A stretch of 64,000 nt of DNA, from NCBI GenBank assembly GCA_019775845.1, contig JADQAV010000015.1:1364001-1428000 (forward strand), written 5' to 3'. Shown here piece after piece: positions 43,301-53,132 of this stretch. The notes under the pieces were generated by a model. It had not been told where the DNA came from and did no database searches. It saw nothing but the letters and a program-made list of their open reading frames with translations. This stretch comes from Myrmaecium sp. VS I D KN 1. Taxonomy: Eukaryota; Ascomycota; Dothideomycetes; Valsariales; Valsariaceae. The number at the start of each line of letters is the position of its first letter. Position 1 is the stretch's first letter. A program made the position numbers and the translations under genes.

Positions 43301-43754
43301 AGTTGTTCGGCATAACGCCGGGGTTGTAGGAAGGCTGAGATGCGAAGCTCTGCGTTGTGTAGACGTAGTTGTTGCCAGCGGGAACGCCGGTGGGTATGTG
43401 AGAGGGCAAAGGTGTGTTCTTGAACTGTTGCTGTTGTTGTGCTTGTGTGGTGGGTACGTTATAGAACAAAGCTGCGTTGTTGACTTGTTGTTGAGGCAGT
43501 TGCTGTGCTTGCTGGAGGGGTTGGTTCCAGTAAGGCATCTGCGTGTTGAAGTTGCTCATGCCCATTCCGTTTGGTGGGTAGTTTGGGTAGATGTGATTTG
43601 GGTCGACGGAGGTCTGATTCATGTTCGAATTGAATGTTCCTTGGCCATTGAAGGTGTTGTTCGGCCATGTGGATGGGTCAATGGTACTTAGTTCCGCTAA
43701 TAGCAGATTGGGATCGTTGCTCTGCTGGACTTTGTCCGGATTGGGACTGTCCAT
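40302..43754 (-). CDS. Asn/Gln/Ala-rich AT-hook protein, 1150 aa
   Basis: Single exon; ATG in CCGACACCATGGAC. Residues 1-360 are low-complexity, rich in Asn, Gln, Ala, Gly and Tyr (prion-like composition). 401-410 is a basic cluster (KRTRQRRKRK). 441-451 (RRRTGRPKKNP) is a classical AT-hook core. 500-900 is acidic and disordered with Ala runs. Near the end Cys1030, 1033, 1037, 1040, 1053 and 1056 form three CxxC pairs, followed by a folded, Trp-rich C-terminus (FPWLTAFWTRILDAQEEW). It suggests a nuclear DNA-associated protein with a zinc-binding region. Family not recognised; related pieces lie at 46.3 and 47.8 kb. Confidence 0.8.
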   Translation of the reverse strand: MDSPNPDKVQQSNDPNLLLAELSTIDPSTWPNNTFNGQGTFNSNMNQTSVDPNHIYPNYPPNGMGMSNFNTQMPYWNQPLQQAQQLPQQQVNNAALFYNVPTTQAQQQQQFKNTPLPSHIPTGVPAGNNYVYTTQSFASQPSYNPGVMPNNSSCQQNARKRFAATGFGAGLAIPDTNAYNSNTVANRSGVPSAYFNDARTTGVTSSGAYAGNANAVADKNIVAQGSVNNVNPNPYAAGGRFPVNDNVKYGAFATVMVAANVNRRSTNGMTYQTAIQQNPWYPFVPGAGVAGGAATGANNYNVNAVPNINFIPGAGAKNIVPGAFAAGPTPLHGNSYKVGLNAAQVHSAANTGATSNVDNNMTANLTAKGKNINSTSPTKKAHKDSSQAANETTKGAANPPKRTRQRRKRKASTSDLPTPSSGPKGRKVSKTKSSDGSSAPRRRTGRPKKNPVTTATAAPAITAAAAVHGKPIPGSSYVDFVNDGFEGFYFENGERAKDDFAQPSAAAAAASAAAAAQYASMQAQVAPVAHMTLPMMQQQEETFEGFFFEDDVERTMGPGPKAAKELPVLGEWWKDLVDFGVDEEVQSGDGVTTGVADAYPQAGAATEAEAARRLQDDLGSEGDAEGEDDPEYYQNLGNANSGEPAALDQHDAAALNTKYAANPTSETNLDEVCSFGKFLYGNNSIWGMDGAMDQEDDEHGNHARLLDRHDTTSQIGVDGDNVFDSDEIMGDAPSDEEPEKIDPDATMQEVLEDKDNLEQGKNTPEHRLADNAKAAVSNEGMSYQQLLEESPFGERLARLQGRQRATTAFDRKLLASTSSHPDGLKAKALVQSQSQQKALTRPLAQDKPKAGVTWKFVNTTGPPVKRKQAARHPENIVKVKQEDSDTETVAQSNKSDDMDEDEDDFPQPSHYNSIHLAAANEDQDAGSEATILVPPSSPPYTSDMTFEQALGRAKQNRQARQTHQTRQVGSNGLTIPNRAITASRQTAPPSSPPEIPMITLTGPATPDQHPAPTQVLHPASVVPAPAQDVCPLCYNECELCRLDLRAPMPAGQCLFCSWRYLRIPEYIEHPSSIPFVAGDQDEAEWVRWQIETFPAKFPWLTAFWTRILDAQEEWVSRHGFGVVPGLEGAPAVYYPRLWQFIWVPIKNEER

Positions 43755-44802
43755 GGTGTCGGTCGCCAGGTGGGCTGGCTGCGATTGTGCGTAGGAAACA
43801 AAGTACAGAGTTCAAGTGAAACAAATAAGAACTGAAGTAGTGCACTAAGGTGAGGATATGGATGAACGGTTGAAAGGAGAAGGTGTTGTGGAAGTTGAGT
43901 GTTGCTCTAGTGTTTTGACGACGGAGCATCCGAAGGCGCCCGTGACAAGCGGTCCAAGTCTGGCGGTCAACAGGGGATGTTTACATGGACCGTAACAGCA
44001 GCAGGCTAAGGAATTACCGCCCTTTCTCTCACACTGGCCCATATGCACCAATCATTTACCTTTGCTCTCCGGTAGCACGCTGAGCGACTCGGGACTTTAA
44101 GCACCCGTCCCGTGTCCATAGGTAGCCATCATCGGTCGCGCATGTCGCAATGGCCAATCACGCCTCTGCACATGAATTCAAACGACGGGTAGTAACGCAA
44201 AGTCCTCGATCAACAGACTTGGTTTGATTGGCCCGTGAACAGTAGTAAGGTAACTTTTGGCAGTTATGGACGTTCGATCGCTGCGCCGGACTTGGTCCCA
44301 GGAGCAGTGGGGAGCTTCTCCCTGCTCCCAGCCGACAAATGATCATGCTATACAACTCCTTGCACCCCAGAAGATCCCAAAGGCTTGTAAAAGGCAAAAG
44401 GATAGGTGCTGGCCTGGCAGTGTACTTATCCACATGCTTCATTCTTACGAAGGCAGTATGGCCTTTGCAGAGCACTGCCCGTGCCGTATCGACGCGGCGT
44501 TTCTTGGTACTTCTCGTGACTGCACCCTACCTAGAAGACAAACTCCGCAGCGCACGAAGGGACAGCTGCCGGACCGGCAGTGCACTCCCGCCTGAAAGAT
44601 GACACTCATTATGACACTCATTCGCATCATTACCAAAATCGTCCCAACGCAGGTCATAAAGCGTTTCCAATTGCAGTGCACTATGCCATATCGCCGCAGC
44701 GACCCTACCATCCTCACTCTAGGGCATAGTACCCTAAAGAACGGCGCCTAACATGCATCTATACCAACGTACACCAAATCCCGACGGCATCCCATCGTCG
44801 CC
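43755..44802. other. Promoter side of the AT-hook gene; no other gene seen
   Basis: Weak overlapping frames only. 44599-44622 holds the direct repeat ATGACACTCATT twice. Confidence 0.45.
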
Positions 44803-44967
44803 ATGCAAGATGTCGTCGCGACCGACAGAGTCTTGGCGTTATTGACAATCCTCCATCCAGCAGCGTCTGTTGGTGCCTCGATGCCTTGGCATCGCGACTC
44901 CACCGGACAAGCGAGCCACACGAGCGCAACACCGAGCGCTCGGCACCGGACGGACAGCCTCGTCTAA
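44803..44967 (+). CDS. Short ORF, 54 aa
   Basis: ATG-started frame beginning MQDVVATDRVLALLTILHPA with a hydrophobic N-terminus and a Ser/Thr/His-rich remainder. Other frames are open too. No promoter motif close by. Confidence 0.27.
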   Translation: MQDVVATDRVLALLTILHPAASVGASMPWHRDSTGQASHTSATPSARHRTDSLV

Positions 44968-45069
44968 GGCATCTACACGGCGGCGCACAATGCTTTTCAT
45001 CGGCAATGCGACGGCGGTGGACGACAATGTCAACCGTCGCAGCGAAATACAGATCACGGATCGTCGTCG

Positions 45070-45327
45070 ATGCCAACACCGCGCATCCGAATCCCAACCG
45101 AGAAAGCTTTGAACGGATTTTGCTTCCGATACGCGATGCGACCAACAGAGAGAGAAGAGGAGAGAGCGAACCGCGTTGTCGCTGACACGATACCTACTTC
45201 ACCTCCTACAAGCGTATCCGACAACCAGTCTCCTGTCCGCGCAGTCGCAGGTACAGCCAACAAGCTCGACGTAGATACACGACAGAGCGGAAAGGCAAAC
45301 GACAGCGTATATACACCGTTGGCGTGA
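45070..45327 (+). CDS. Short polar protein, 85 aa
   Basis: ATG at 45070 (MPTPRIRIPTEKALNGF). Charged middle (REEERANRVVAD) and Ser/Pro/Asn-rich end. A neighbouring frame (AHPNPNRESFERILLPIRD) is equally protein-like over its first half, so the reading frame is uncertain. Confidence 0.33.
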   Translation: MPTPRIRIPTEKALNGFCFRYAMRPTEREEERANRVVADTIPTSPPTSVSDNQSPVRAVAGTANKLDVDTRQSGKANDSVYTPLA

Positions 45328-46159
45328 CGTCCACGCGTGAGGGTGCCACGGTATGGAGCCATGACGGCAAATAACGACTATTCACGGTCGACAGAGGCTG
45401 GTGTTGGCCTTTGCAGGCCGATAGGCCATGGATGGCCGATGCCGTCGCTTTGGCTAGGAGCGAACTCGGACTCCGGCATGGAGGAGGCAGAGTGTGCTGG
45501 GAAAGATGGCACTTTCCAGGTATAATCCGTGGGAATACTGCGACGGCGCGTGTGCGGAGGACATTCGATTTGCACCGTTGAAAGCACACGCGTCTTCTTC
45601 CCGCCTCCGCTGCGTTGTCGGGATACAGGCAGGCCTGTCCCGTGGATGACGGCGGACCCACGAACTTAGCCGCTGGAACTCGTCGCCTGGACGAATAGTG
45701 TGGGATGAGCGGATGAAGAGGATACAAAGCGCCTCTGGCGCGGACAGCGGACGGTGGCAATACACTACTGCAACATCCTCTCGCCACGAATCCCCATGGA
45801 GCCGTCCTCCGTCGTGAACGGCAGTGCTACTCCTTCACTAGCATCCAACATTATTGCGGCTGCTGGGGAACCGTTGCTCTACAGCCAGCCAGGACAAGAC
45901 CAGCGCTGCACATCGTCAGCAGGATGGTACTGTGCTACCAGTGACTGCACAGCGTAAACGGAAGCCCTGGCATACCTATCACCACTCTTCTGATCCCGCG
46001 ATCCTCTTCTCACACAGCACAACACCGCCAGAGCAGGCGATATATACATCCCGACTTTCACGCAGGCCCAATCCACCGTCGAATATATGTACATCAGTGA
46101 TCTCATATCATTTCCCAGCGTGTGGGGATATATATCTGCGGCCTTCTCCGATACCACCA

Positions 46160-46672
46160 TGCGCTTTCGAAGCCGAGAGTATTCTTCCATCCGCCAACCC
46201 AGTCGCAGGTGTCGGGAATGTCAGCAATGTCCCTATGTTCAACATGTACAATGGGTTCAACGCGTTCAACGGATTCAACGAGTTCCCAAACAACAACACC
46301 TTCAATGACCAAGATACCTTCTTCTCCCTGCTGTTCGCCGCCGATCAGATAACCTACCTACCTACTGTCCTGTCGCCCTACAGCGCTCACTCATCGTATC
46401 ACCCACCTACTGCTGGCGCCGGCCCTCCTGCCGCACCCGCCTGCGCACCATTTCGACGCGGCCTAAGGCAATGAGGACGACGGACGTCCCAACCTGCTGC
46501 GCTACCTGGGCTTCATCCTCGCCGATGGCCCCGCCCACGTCGGCTGGTCGGGCCCGCGCCCGCAACACCGCATGGTGATGACAACGCAGGTGCATGTGGA
46601 GCTGACCGCTTGCCCGTACGCGTTGTGGCACATCAGAGTGCAGGGAGATGTGTGGATAGTGATGGTGGGATG
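46160..46672 (+). pseudogene. Sequence related to the N-terminus of the AT-hook protein
   Basis: After GATATATATC (46118), one frame reads VPMFNMYNGFNAFNGFNEF, built on a 9-bp repeat (TTCAACGxx), then FPNNNTFNDQDTFFSLLFAA. The AT-hook protein reads WPNNTFNGQGTFNSNMNQ at residues 30-47, and the DNA matches as well (AACAACACCTTCAATGxCCAAG). A further protein-like frame follows (RPNLLRYLGFILADGPAHVG, ending IRVQGDVWIVMVG at 46672) but no donor/acceptor joins the two. The first ATG (46160) opens a different, Gln/Arg-rich frame. Either a small gene of unclear exon structure or a relic. Confidence 0.45.
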
Positions 46673-46818
46673 AGTTGGAATGGCTCTTGCACAGATTGCG
46701 TTTTCAATGATGGTCCGGCCCTGGTGTGAGTCTGCTGCTTTCTATTGGTAACTTGATTTGTACTGACTGGAAGATGCGTTTAGATATAAGTTATGTTATG
46801 AGCCTTGCGCATGCCTCT

Positions 46819-47016
46819 CTAGAACCCCGGCGTTACTGAGTTCGTCCTCCCTGCAGACGCAAGTCCAACGGCCGACTTGTTCTCGGTCGGGCGCCTCGCG
46901 AACAGCCTCGATATGTCTTCTCCATCCAGTTTCTCTGTGATGCCAGATAAGACCAAGTTCAATATTTTGAGCATAAGAGCCTCCCTCCAGCTCACTGTCT
47001 CCTTTGGCGGTAGCAT
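46819..47016 (-). CDS. Small helical protein, 65 aa
   Basis: ATG at 47016 directly after CACTATCTAG (acceptor-like). Reads MLPPKETVSWREALMLKILN, then LSGITEKLDGEDISRLFARR. Clearly protein-like and helical. May be the last exon of a longer gene. Confidence 0.38.
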   Translation of the reverse strand: MLPPKETVSWREALMLKILNLVLSGITEKLDGEDISRLFARRPTENKSAVGLASAGRTNSVTPGF

Positions 47017-47475
47017 CTAGATAGTGATCCAGTGGCCATCCCACCCCTGAAACAGGTGGGCCTTTGGATATCCCCCGAAGCCGCTGTCCAGTGTGTCGGC
47101 ATGGCCTACTGCAGAGGGTGAAAATACGCTTCCATTTCTCCACATGACTGGTTCCTCCGCGACCGCATCATCCTAATCAGGAATGGCGAGAGGCACCCAG
47201 TCTTTTCAGAATGCCGGAGTTTGACGATTCTTCCATAGCTGCCTCATTGTCCTTTTGACGCCCTTCGTTGCCAGCTTGACTTCCATCCCTATGACTCTCT
47301 TTCACTCTCTCTTTCTCGTTTCGCGCCGTCGCCACTCGCTCAGGTGGTGCGTCTGTTACCGGCAGAACCTTCCAATCGCCTTGCATTCCTATAGTATACC
47401 TACTTACGTCGCCGGAAACACGTTATATCCCGATCTCTTACTGCCTAACCTGCGCCCTCTTCGGTCGCCTCTACT

Positions 47476-48560
47476 GTGTATACCGCGGACCCTTCCGGCA
47501 TTCCTAATCCCTCCGCAGGCTCTCTCCCTCTGTTAACACCGCCCCAGAAGCTTCGCGAACCCGCGCATCCGTTCTCTCGCACCTTTACGCCCTCTACGGT
47601 GCTTACCTTACCTACGACGTCGCCGCCATCGGCCTGGCCAAACGCCGTCTGGCAACAACTCTGGAACGGCACACAAGGCCACGCGCTGACCATGGCATCC
47701 GTGCGTCTGGCGCTTGGCTTCGACGGTGGCGAGGCCACGGCGGGCCACGGCCAAGTTCCTCTTCACCGAGGAGCTCCGTCGCCGCGATCTCACCTTGGAC
47801 GGGCGACCAAGCCTAACCCCAACGCTGCTGGTGGCAAATTTCCTGTCGATGACACAACAGCGCATGTCGCGGCCCCGTTGCTGCACCCACAGTGGCCGCC
47901 TGGCCGCGGTTAGACTAAGCGGCGGTAGAGCGCGGCGATCGACCTACGGCCGCGTCTATCGCCTAGGTAGTCCGTCTCCGCTACGTCGACAAGCCTCGTC
48001 GGGGCGTACCCCAGCCACGAGCGACGGATACCTTTGAGCGCGATGATCTTCTTTCGGCCCCGTCCGTCCCGTCCGACGCCCTGCCGGCCGTCCTGTCTGG
48101 GGCATCCACGCCGGCCCTGTCGATCTTGTCGCTCTTTCAGTCCACGATCCGCACGCCGGAACGGGTGGAGCCGGCGGTAGATGTAGACAGCACCCTAGTA
48201 TTGGGCTTCGCGAGCATTTCCATTCGTCCCGCCCGCGTCCTCCGCAGGTGGGCGTGTTGTGGCATCTTGGGCCAACCGGCGTTCCGGAGCAGACCCGGTC
48301 CAACTCACCGGCGAAAGTCGTTTGTCGGTTCGATTCGAGACGATTCCATGTTATCGCTCATCTGGGAATCCAGGCGGTGGATGATTGGTCTGGAATGCTT
48401 GAGCTTCACCAATGGCGGCCTTCTACCTATGCTACGATATCAACTGACGACCAGCGCGGTATACGCTGCGACCGCGTAATTCGTATTCGCACTTATCGAT
48501 ATATAAGCCGCCGGCCTTCTGCTTCATCAGCCGCCGGTTCGCTACCTTCGGGACGGAGTT
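47476..48560 (+). pseudogene. Degraded coding region; one part related to the AT-hook protein
   Basis: Protein-like stretches lie in changing frames: AVWQQLWNGTQGHALTMASV, then ATAKFLFTEELRRRDLTLDG, then STIRTPERVEPAVDVDSTL, then HVIAHLGIQAVDDWSGMLEL. At about 47,815 PNPNAAGGKFPVDD matches residues 231-245 of the AT-hook protein (PNPYAAGGRFPVND), also at DNA level (CTGCTGGTGGCAAATTTCCTGTC). No consistent splice sites link the pieces, so I read this as a host-gene relic, possibly more than one. Confidence 0.42.
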
Positions 48561-48566
48561 CTGGCT

Positions 48567-48610
48567 ATCCTAGTGCTACTAGTCATTTATCCTAGTGCTA
48601 CTAGTCATTT
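48567..48610. repeat. Perfect tandem duplication, 2 x 22 bp
   Basis: Unit beginning ATCCTAGTGCTACTAG, two copies without a mismatch. Each unit contains a small palindromic centre (CTAGTGCTACTAG). Confidence 0.85.
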
Positions 48611-49732
48611 ATCACCTTACAGCGACTAGCAGGCCCCGCTATATATACGACCTACTTCCTCTCCAAGGTCCGAACCCTCACCCTGACCCCGTTCGAGATC
48701 CGAACAGTTTTATGGAAGTCTTTGCGAGGCGACTGTCCACGGCATTTGCTGTGCATATTCCAAATGGCCTTGAAAGAGCGAATGTCAAAGACATTGTCTA
48801 AGCCTTCGGTCAATTATTAAGACCTTCAGCTCCCACCTCTTCACAGCTACCTGAGGCGATCTCCGATACCGCAATCGTGCATTCCCTCTCGATCAGTCTA
48901 CCAGAGAACGGGCTTGCTTGCAGCTACCTGTTAGGAACCGTCCGAATGGCGGTCGTGGCATCGACTTGGTGGATCTGTTGGCCGGGGCAAACAGCAATCG
49001 TGGCTTTGGTGGTGCTGTGCGGTAGACGGAGCCTCCAGTGTGGCCTTGACGAATACTTTAGAAGACGCATCGGATGCTGATGGGCAGGATCGCTTCAGCT
49101 TCAGATAGACTAGAGCGACACTCCACTTCTCTCTTAGGACGAACTTCGATCATACCCTCTCCTCTAACCCTTTCACCTACATCCACAAGTGAGTGCAGCA
49201 CTGCCGTTCCTATTGTTCCATTCGAACTTTGTACTTTACTTCTGCCGCATGCCCGCTGAATTTTACATACGGATGATTTTTCTGGCTTTTACCGTGCAAA
49301 AAAGAACTCGATACATGGGTTTTACAACATTGTGATCGATGTGTGCGCTTCTACGTCTCATATGGATGTGACGTTTAATTCACCATATCGTCTCTGCAGC
49401 TGTCATATTCTCAGAGAGGCAAAAACAGAGAAAGCAAAATGCGTCCTTCGCTAATTTCCCAATGTCAACGCTCCTCCGCCCGACGAAATCCTCCCAGCCT
49501 ATCAGCTGTGACGAGGGCCGAGTGGGTACTTACGGATCCAGCCAAACAATGCGTGCGGTTTCCGTTACACCGGCCATTCACCGCGAGCTTGCCACTGTGA
49601 CAGCGAAGGCCTCAACTTTACCTTCACCGGTTATTTTTATTTGTGACTATGATCGGAAAGCGACCGTCTACTTATAATCTTCGCTCCCTCTATTCCTTCG
49701 CTCCCTACAACATCCTTCGTCTTCTCCATTCA
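48611..49732. other. Intergenic; promoter of the 49.7-kb gene
   Basis: No supported ORF. CTTATAATC at about 49671 and a pyrimidine-rich leader precede the next gene. Confidence 0.45.
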
Positions 49733-50914
49733 ATGATGCACGACTGCAGCGGATCCAAAACAACGGTCAAGAAGCTTTTCGGTCGCGTCGCGGGCGCAAA
49801 GAGCTTGGGCCGTGTCCTTCATCGGCGACAGAATGCGATGGATCTCTCGAACCAAGGCGACGCTGCTGAAGTGTTCTCTTCCACCGGTGTCAATACCTAT
49901 AGTCCTGTCCCCGTGCCGCCGAAAGCACTGTCGGTGCTCGGCGTTAGTGCGGCAGAAGTCCAGGCCAGTATATCTGGAGATGCATCCACTACTGGTCATC
50001 CTCAAGGCAAACGCTGGTCATTTCCACCAAGTACAGGACCTTCTATTCTTTCGGACGAGCGCCCCATGGCGCCTCTGCCACCCTTTGAATTCCCACCTCG
50101 CGAATGGAGTTTGGGCACCATCTCAGCAGAACCAGATCACTTGAGGGATCCCTACAGGGCACCCCACTCAACTGCTCGGAGGATTCCTCACTCAAGCCTT
50201 GACCACTCTCCAGTCAGTCAGAGTTTTCGCAGCGACGCAAACTGGGCCACCCTCGGTACAGAGTCTGCTCCTTCCGGAAGCCCATCCTCTTCGGTCTCAG
50301 CCAAGCCTGCCATTCTTCCCAGCTACCTTCGAGCTTCCTATGGCGGTATGGACTGTGCTCATTCCTCATCCTCGGAGGAGACAATCAAACCCTCCGCTCT
50401 CACGAACAACAACGAGCAATCCGAATCTTCAAACCAGGGAACTCCCACCGGCACCCGCCGCCAGCGTCCCAACCTCAGCATCCGCACATCCTCCCACCTC
50501 AACAGCAGCAGCTCCACCACCTACCCCTCCCCTCCGAGCTCCGCCTCCTTCCTCCCCTCGCCCTCGGGGAACTACCCACCCTACCAGATCACCTGGCGGT
50601 CCCCGGACTTCGACCCCGTCCGTCTGACAGCGCCGGCACAGCACCAGCCGCTTGCGCCGCGGGAGCCGGACTACGTGGTTGGTCTGGATTTGGATATGTT
50701 GGATGCAGTGTTGGATCGGATTCTGGGCCCAGTCCCGGAGGGGTCGGAGCGCTGTTTGGATGGGGAGGAGGTTAATGCGGTGGCGTGGGCTGTGAGGGTT
50801 TTGGAGGGGGAGAGGGTTTGGGAGGGGGAGGAGGGGGGGGATGTGATGGATTCTCCGGGGGTGGAGGGAGAGGGGGAGGATGATTACACTGCCGATTACG
50901 ATTTTGACGAATGA
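49733..50914 (+). CDS. Ser/Pro-rich hypothetical protein, 393 aa
   Basis: I start at the ATG at 49733 (MMHDCSGSKTTVKKLF) because the 60 nt before it are a typical C/T-rich leader with a TATA-like CTTATAATC; an in-frame ATG at 49649 would add 28 residues. A short basic N-terminus (KKLFGRVAGAKSLGRVLHRR) is followed by 230 disordered residues rich in Ser and Pro, then a C-terminal region (PDYVVGLDLDMLDAVLDRIL, EEVNAVAWAVRVLEGE) and a strongly acidic end. No enzymatic motif. Probably a cytosolic or regulatory protein. Confidence 0.72.
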   Translation: MMHDCSGSKTTVKKLFGRVAGAKSLGRVLHRRQNAMDLSNQGDAAEVFSSTGVNTYSPVPVPPKALSVLGVSAAEVQASISGDASTTGHPQGKRWSFPPSTGPSILSDERPMAPLPPFEFPPREWSLGTISAEPDHLRDPYRAPHSTARRIPHSSLDHSPVSQSFRSDANWATLGTESAPSGSPSSSVSAKPAILPSYLRASYGGMDCAHSSSSEETIKPSALTNNNEQSESSNQGTPTGTRRQRPNLSIRTSSHLNSSSSTTYPSPPSSASFLPSPSGNYPPYQITWRSPDFDPVRLTAPAQHQPLAPREPDYVVGLDLDMLDAVLDRILGPVPEGSERCLDGEEVNAVAWAVRVLEGERVWEGEEGGDVMDSPGVEGEGEDDYTADYDFDE

Positions 50915-50995
50915 GTGGTGAAGGAGAGCGGTCTGGCGATCTGTATCAGGGCGATTGAGAGTTGGGCAAGCTACAGAGGACAGTGTATAATTTCA

Positions 50996-51547
50996 CTAAG
51001 ATGGGAATAAGCAGATACTACTCAGAACAACAGAGAATTGCTTCAGCTTAGCGAGGAATTTTCCATCTCGCCCATAAGATATATTGATTTCGGCCGTTAT
51101 ACGTCGTGAAGTTGTAGATAATATATGCTTAAAAAAAAAGTCTTTCCTTCTCCTCCCTTCCTCCTCCTCATTCTCATAAGTCGTCATCGCCAGGAGTCTT
51201 CCTGGCTTTCCGCAAAAGGGGTATATACGCAGTTGGCGTCCGCGGGCGCCGGGGGGTACCGAAAACATAACGCTGAAATTTTACCTGCTCTTCACGCCAT
51301 CAGTACACATTTCAACTAGGCCTAGCCTGAGGCATCAAAAGAACATACTCACCACGCAGAAGAAGCGACCAGCAACCGGCCTCGCCCAATCAGGCACCCA
51401 GGCATCCAGGCAAGCAGCCACCACAAGAGCAAACAGCTCCCACGGCGCTTCCCATGGTGCTGGCGTCGACTGATCTGGATTGGGACGGTCAGAAAGCGCC
51501 TCCACGGTAGGGCACATGATACTTACGGTTTTAAGGAAGCCGTGACC
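50996..51547 (-). other. Transcribed-looking region below the 51.7-kb gene
   Basis: Holds GTAAGTATC (about 51527), a CTTTCTGACC branch-like site and AATCCAG, then GTGAGTATG at about 51353, so introns on the minus strand are likely in the 3' part of the neighbouring gene. The frame 51517-51335 is protein-like (APWELFALVVAACLDAWV) but cannot be joined in phase to the exon above. Confidence 0.35.
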
Positions 51548-51739
51548 TCACCGCGACCCCCCGAACAACCGCCGCGTGCGGTGCTTGATGCTCTCGTAGT
51601 GCCAGATGGCGGAGAGCTTGGCTTGCCGGGCTTTGGCTTTGAGCTTGCGGATGTACGGATCCAGCGGCGAGTATTTGCCGCAGACCTCTTGGTTGTGCTC
51701 GCAGGCGCAGTTGGTGGGGCGGTGGGCGGGGTTGGGCAT
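51548..51739 (-). CDS. Small basic, Cys-containing protein, 63 aa or longer
   Basis: ATG at 51739 after a long CCACCACCA/CCAAC leader ending AACCACCATGCCC. Reads MPNPAHRPTNCACEHNQEVC, then PLDPYIRKLKAKARQAKLSA and a basic end (KHRTRRLFGGSR). Three Cys in 12 residues could bind metal. A GTGAGG straddling the stop could be a donor leading to a longer protein, but I could not find a phase-consistent continuation I trust. Confidence 0.5.
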   Translation of the reverse strand: MPNPAHRPTNCACEHNQEVCGKYSPLDPYIRKLKAKARQAKLSAIWHYESIKHRTRRLFGGSR

Positions 51740-52641
51740 GGTGGTTTGGTTGGTTGGTTGGTGCTGGTGCTTGTGTGGGGGAGGCGGTTGGTGGTGGTAG
51801 CGGTGGTGGTTGGCTGGTGGTAGTGGTGTGTGAGTGGTGGTGGTGACGGTGGTGGTTGACGGTGAGAGAGAAGTGAGTGAGAAGGCGAGGCTGACGAGGT
51901 GAAGTTGCTTGGGCACGGGCCGCTTTGCTTGGTCTTATTGTGAATGGGTTGAATTGGGCTACTGGTGCGTCATATGCTTGGAAGTAGGGCTTGGGAATGG
52001 ATCAGGTAGTATCTTACTGGGCTTACTCTTCTACGTCTATCGAAGAAGGCTTCATGCATCTCTATCCTATTACGTCAAGTCTCATCATGGCGTGGAGAGA
52101 CGCTCTGAAGCAAGCAATGGAGAAAAAAAGGCGGATAATTTTACTTGAAGAGCCGTGAATCTGAGGGACAATAGTTGGAGAATTGATTGAAGCAATTCAG
52201 CCCAATTTCCATTGGAAATCGTGAATCAAATTCAGCATGAGCTGGACCGGGAATGTACCGGTAGGGAAAGGAAGAGAGCCATCTCCACACATCTTACAGT
52301 GGTATATACGTTCGCTTATGTCTTCAGCTATTTGACGAGACTCATCGTGTTCGAATACGGGCGCCGTTCGTCTCGAGCGTTGCCGAGCATTGTTGTAGCC
52401 TAGACAAATAGGAGATTAGAAAGTATACATCGCATGGCCATAGGAAGATGTAATAAATTATGAATAGGAAAGAGAGTGCGGTCCAGAGGAGGCAGCCGTT
52501 TCCATATCAGATTAACTTGACCTTGTAGAGCGAGTATGAAAGTCCACAGACTTGAAGACGCCAGTGTCTCCGAAGGCCCTCGACAAAGCGGAAAAGCTCG
52601 ACCACCACTACGAGGACACGTCGGCGTGAGACACTGCCCTG

Positions 52642-52872
52642 TCAAATCCACACTGTATCTATTCGAAAGTAGAAATGATCGAGCGATATCGTAAGCACCG
52701 AGAGATTCGAAAAGCCGAGAGTCGAGCGTCCGACATGCCGTTGAATTTCGGTAGCTACGCATCCGACTCTGCGTCGAACTTTCGACAGACTCTCGGGTAG
52801 CAGATTGTCGAATGGCTGAGCGGAATGTGGAACGTTGGAATAAGCGGTAGAACGGTGCTCTGTCAGATGCAT
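52642..52872 (-). CDS. Small protein, 76 aa, in TCGA-rich DNA
   Basis: ATG at 52872 (GTGCCATGCATC). Reads MHLTEHRSTAYSNVPHSAQP, a basic middle (SKVRRRVGCVATEIQRHVG) and a hydrophobic/aromatic end. Above it the frame 53048-52863 is protein-like too (LVHADLRHVDILNHDVSATL) but has no ATG. A GTATATATCC box lies at about 53065, so the two may be exons of one gene (a CTCAG|GTGCC junction is the only donor candidate). Confidence 0.35.
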   Translation of the reverse strand: MHLTEHRSTAYSNVPHSAQPFDNLLPESLSKVRRRVGCVATEIQRHVGRSTLGFSNLSVLTISLDHFYFRIDTVWI

Positions 52873-53132
52873 GGCACCTGAGAGGGTAGGAAATTTGAGG
52901 TCGTGTCGAAGGGCGTCGTGTCAAGCTTCCCACAAAGAGTGGCAGAAACGTCGTGGTTCAAGATATCGACATGTCGAAGGTCAGCGTGCACGAGGTCTTG
53001 TTTGCCAGTCGAAACGCAGACCCAACCAGCCGGCCAGTAAGCTTCCACTCAGTATGGGGGATATATACCCCGAAAGTACAGAGTCAATCACTAAACAATC
53101 ACACCCATCGAGTCGGACCTGCGCTCGGGGAC

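Noticed and set aside
42351-43691. 446-codon plus-strand ORF
   Set aside because: Antisense shadow of the AT-hook gene; begins inside it and follows its codon bias.
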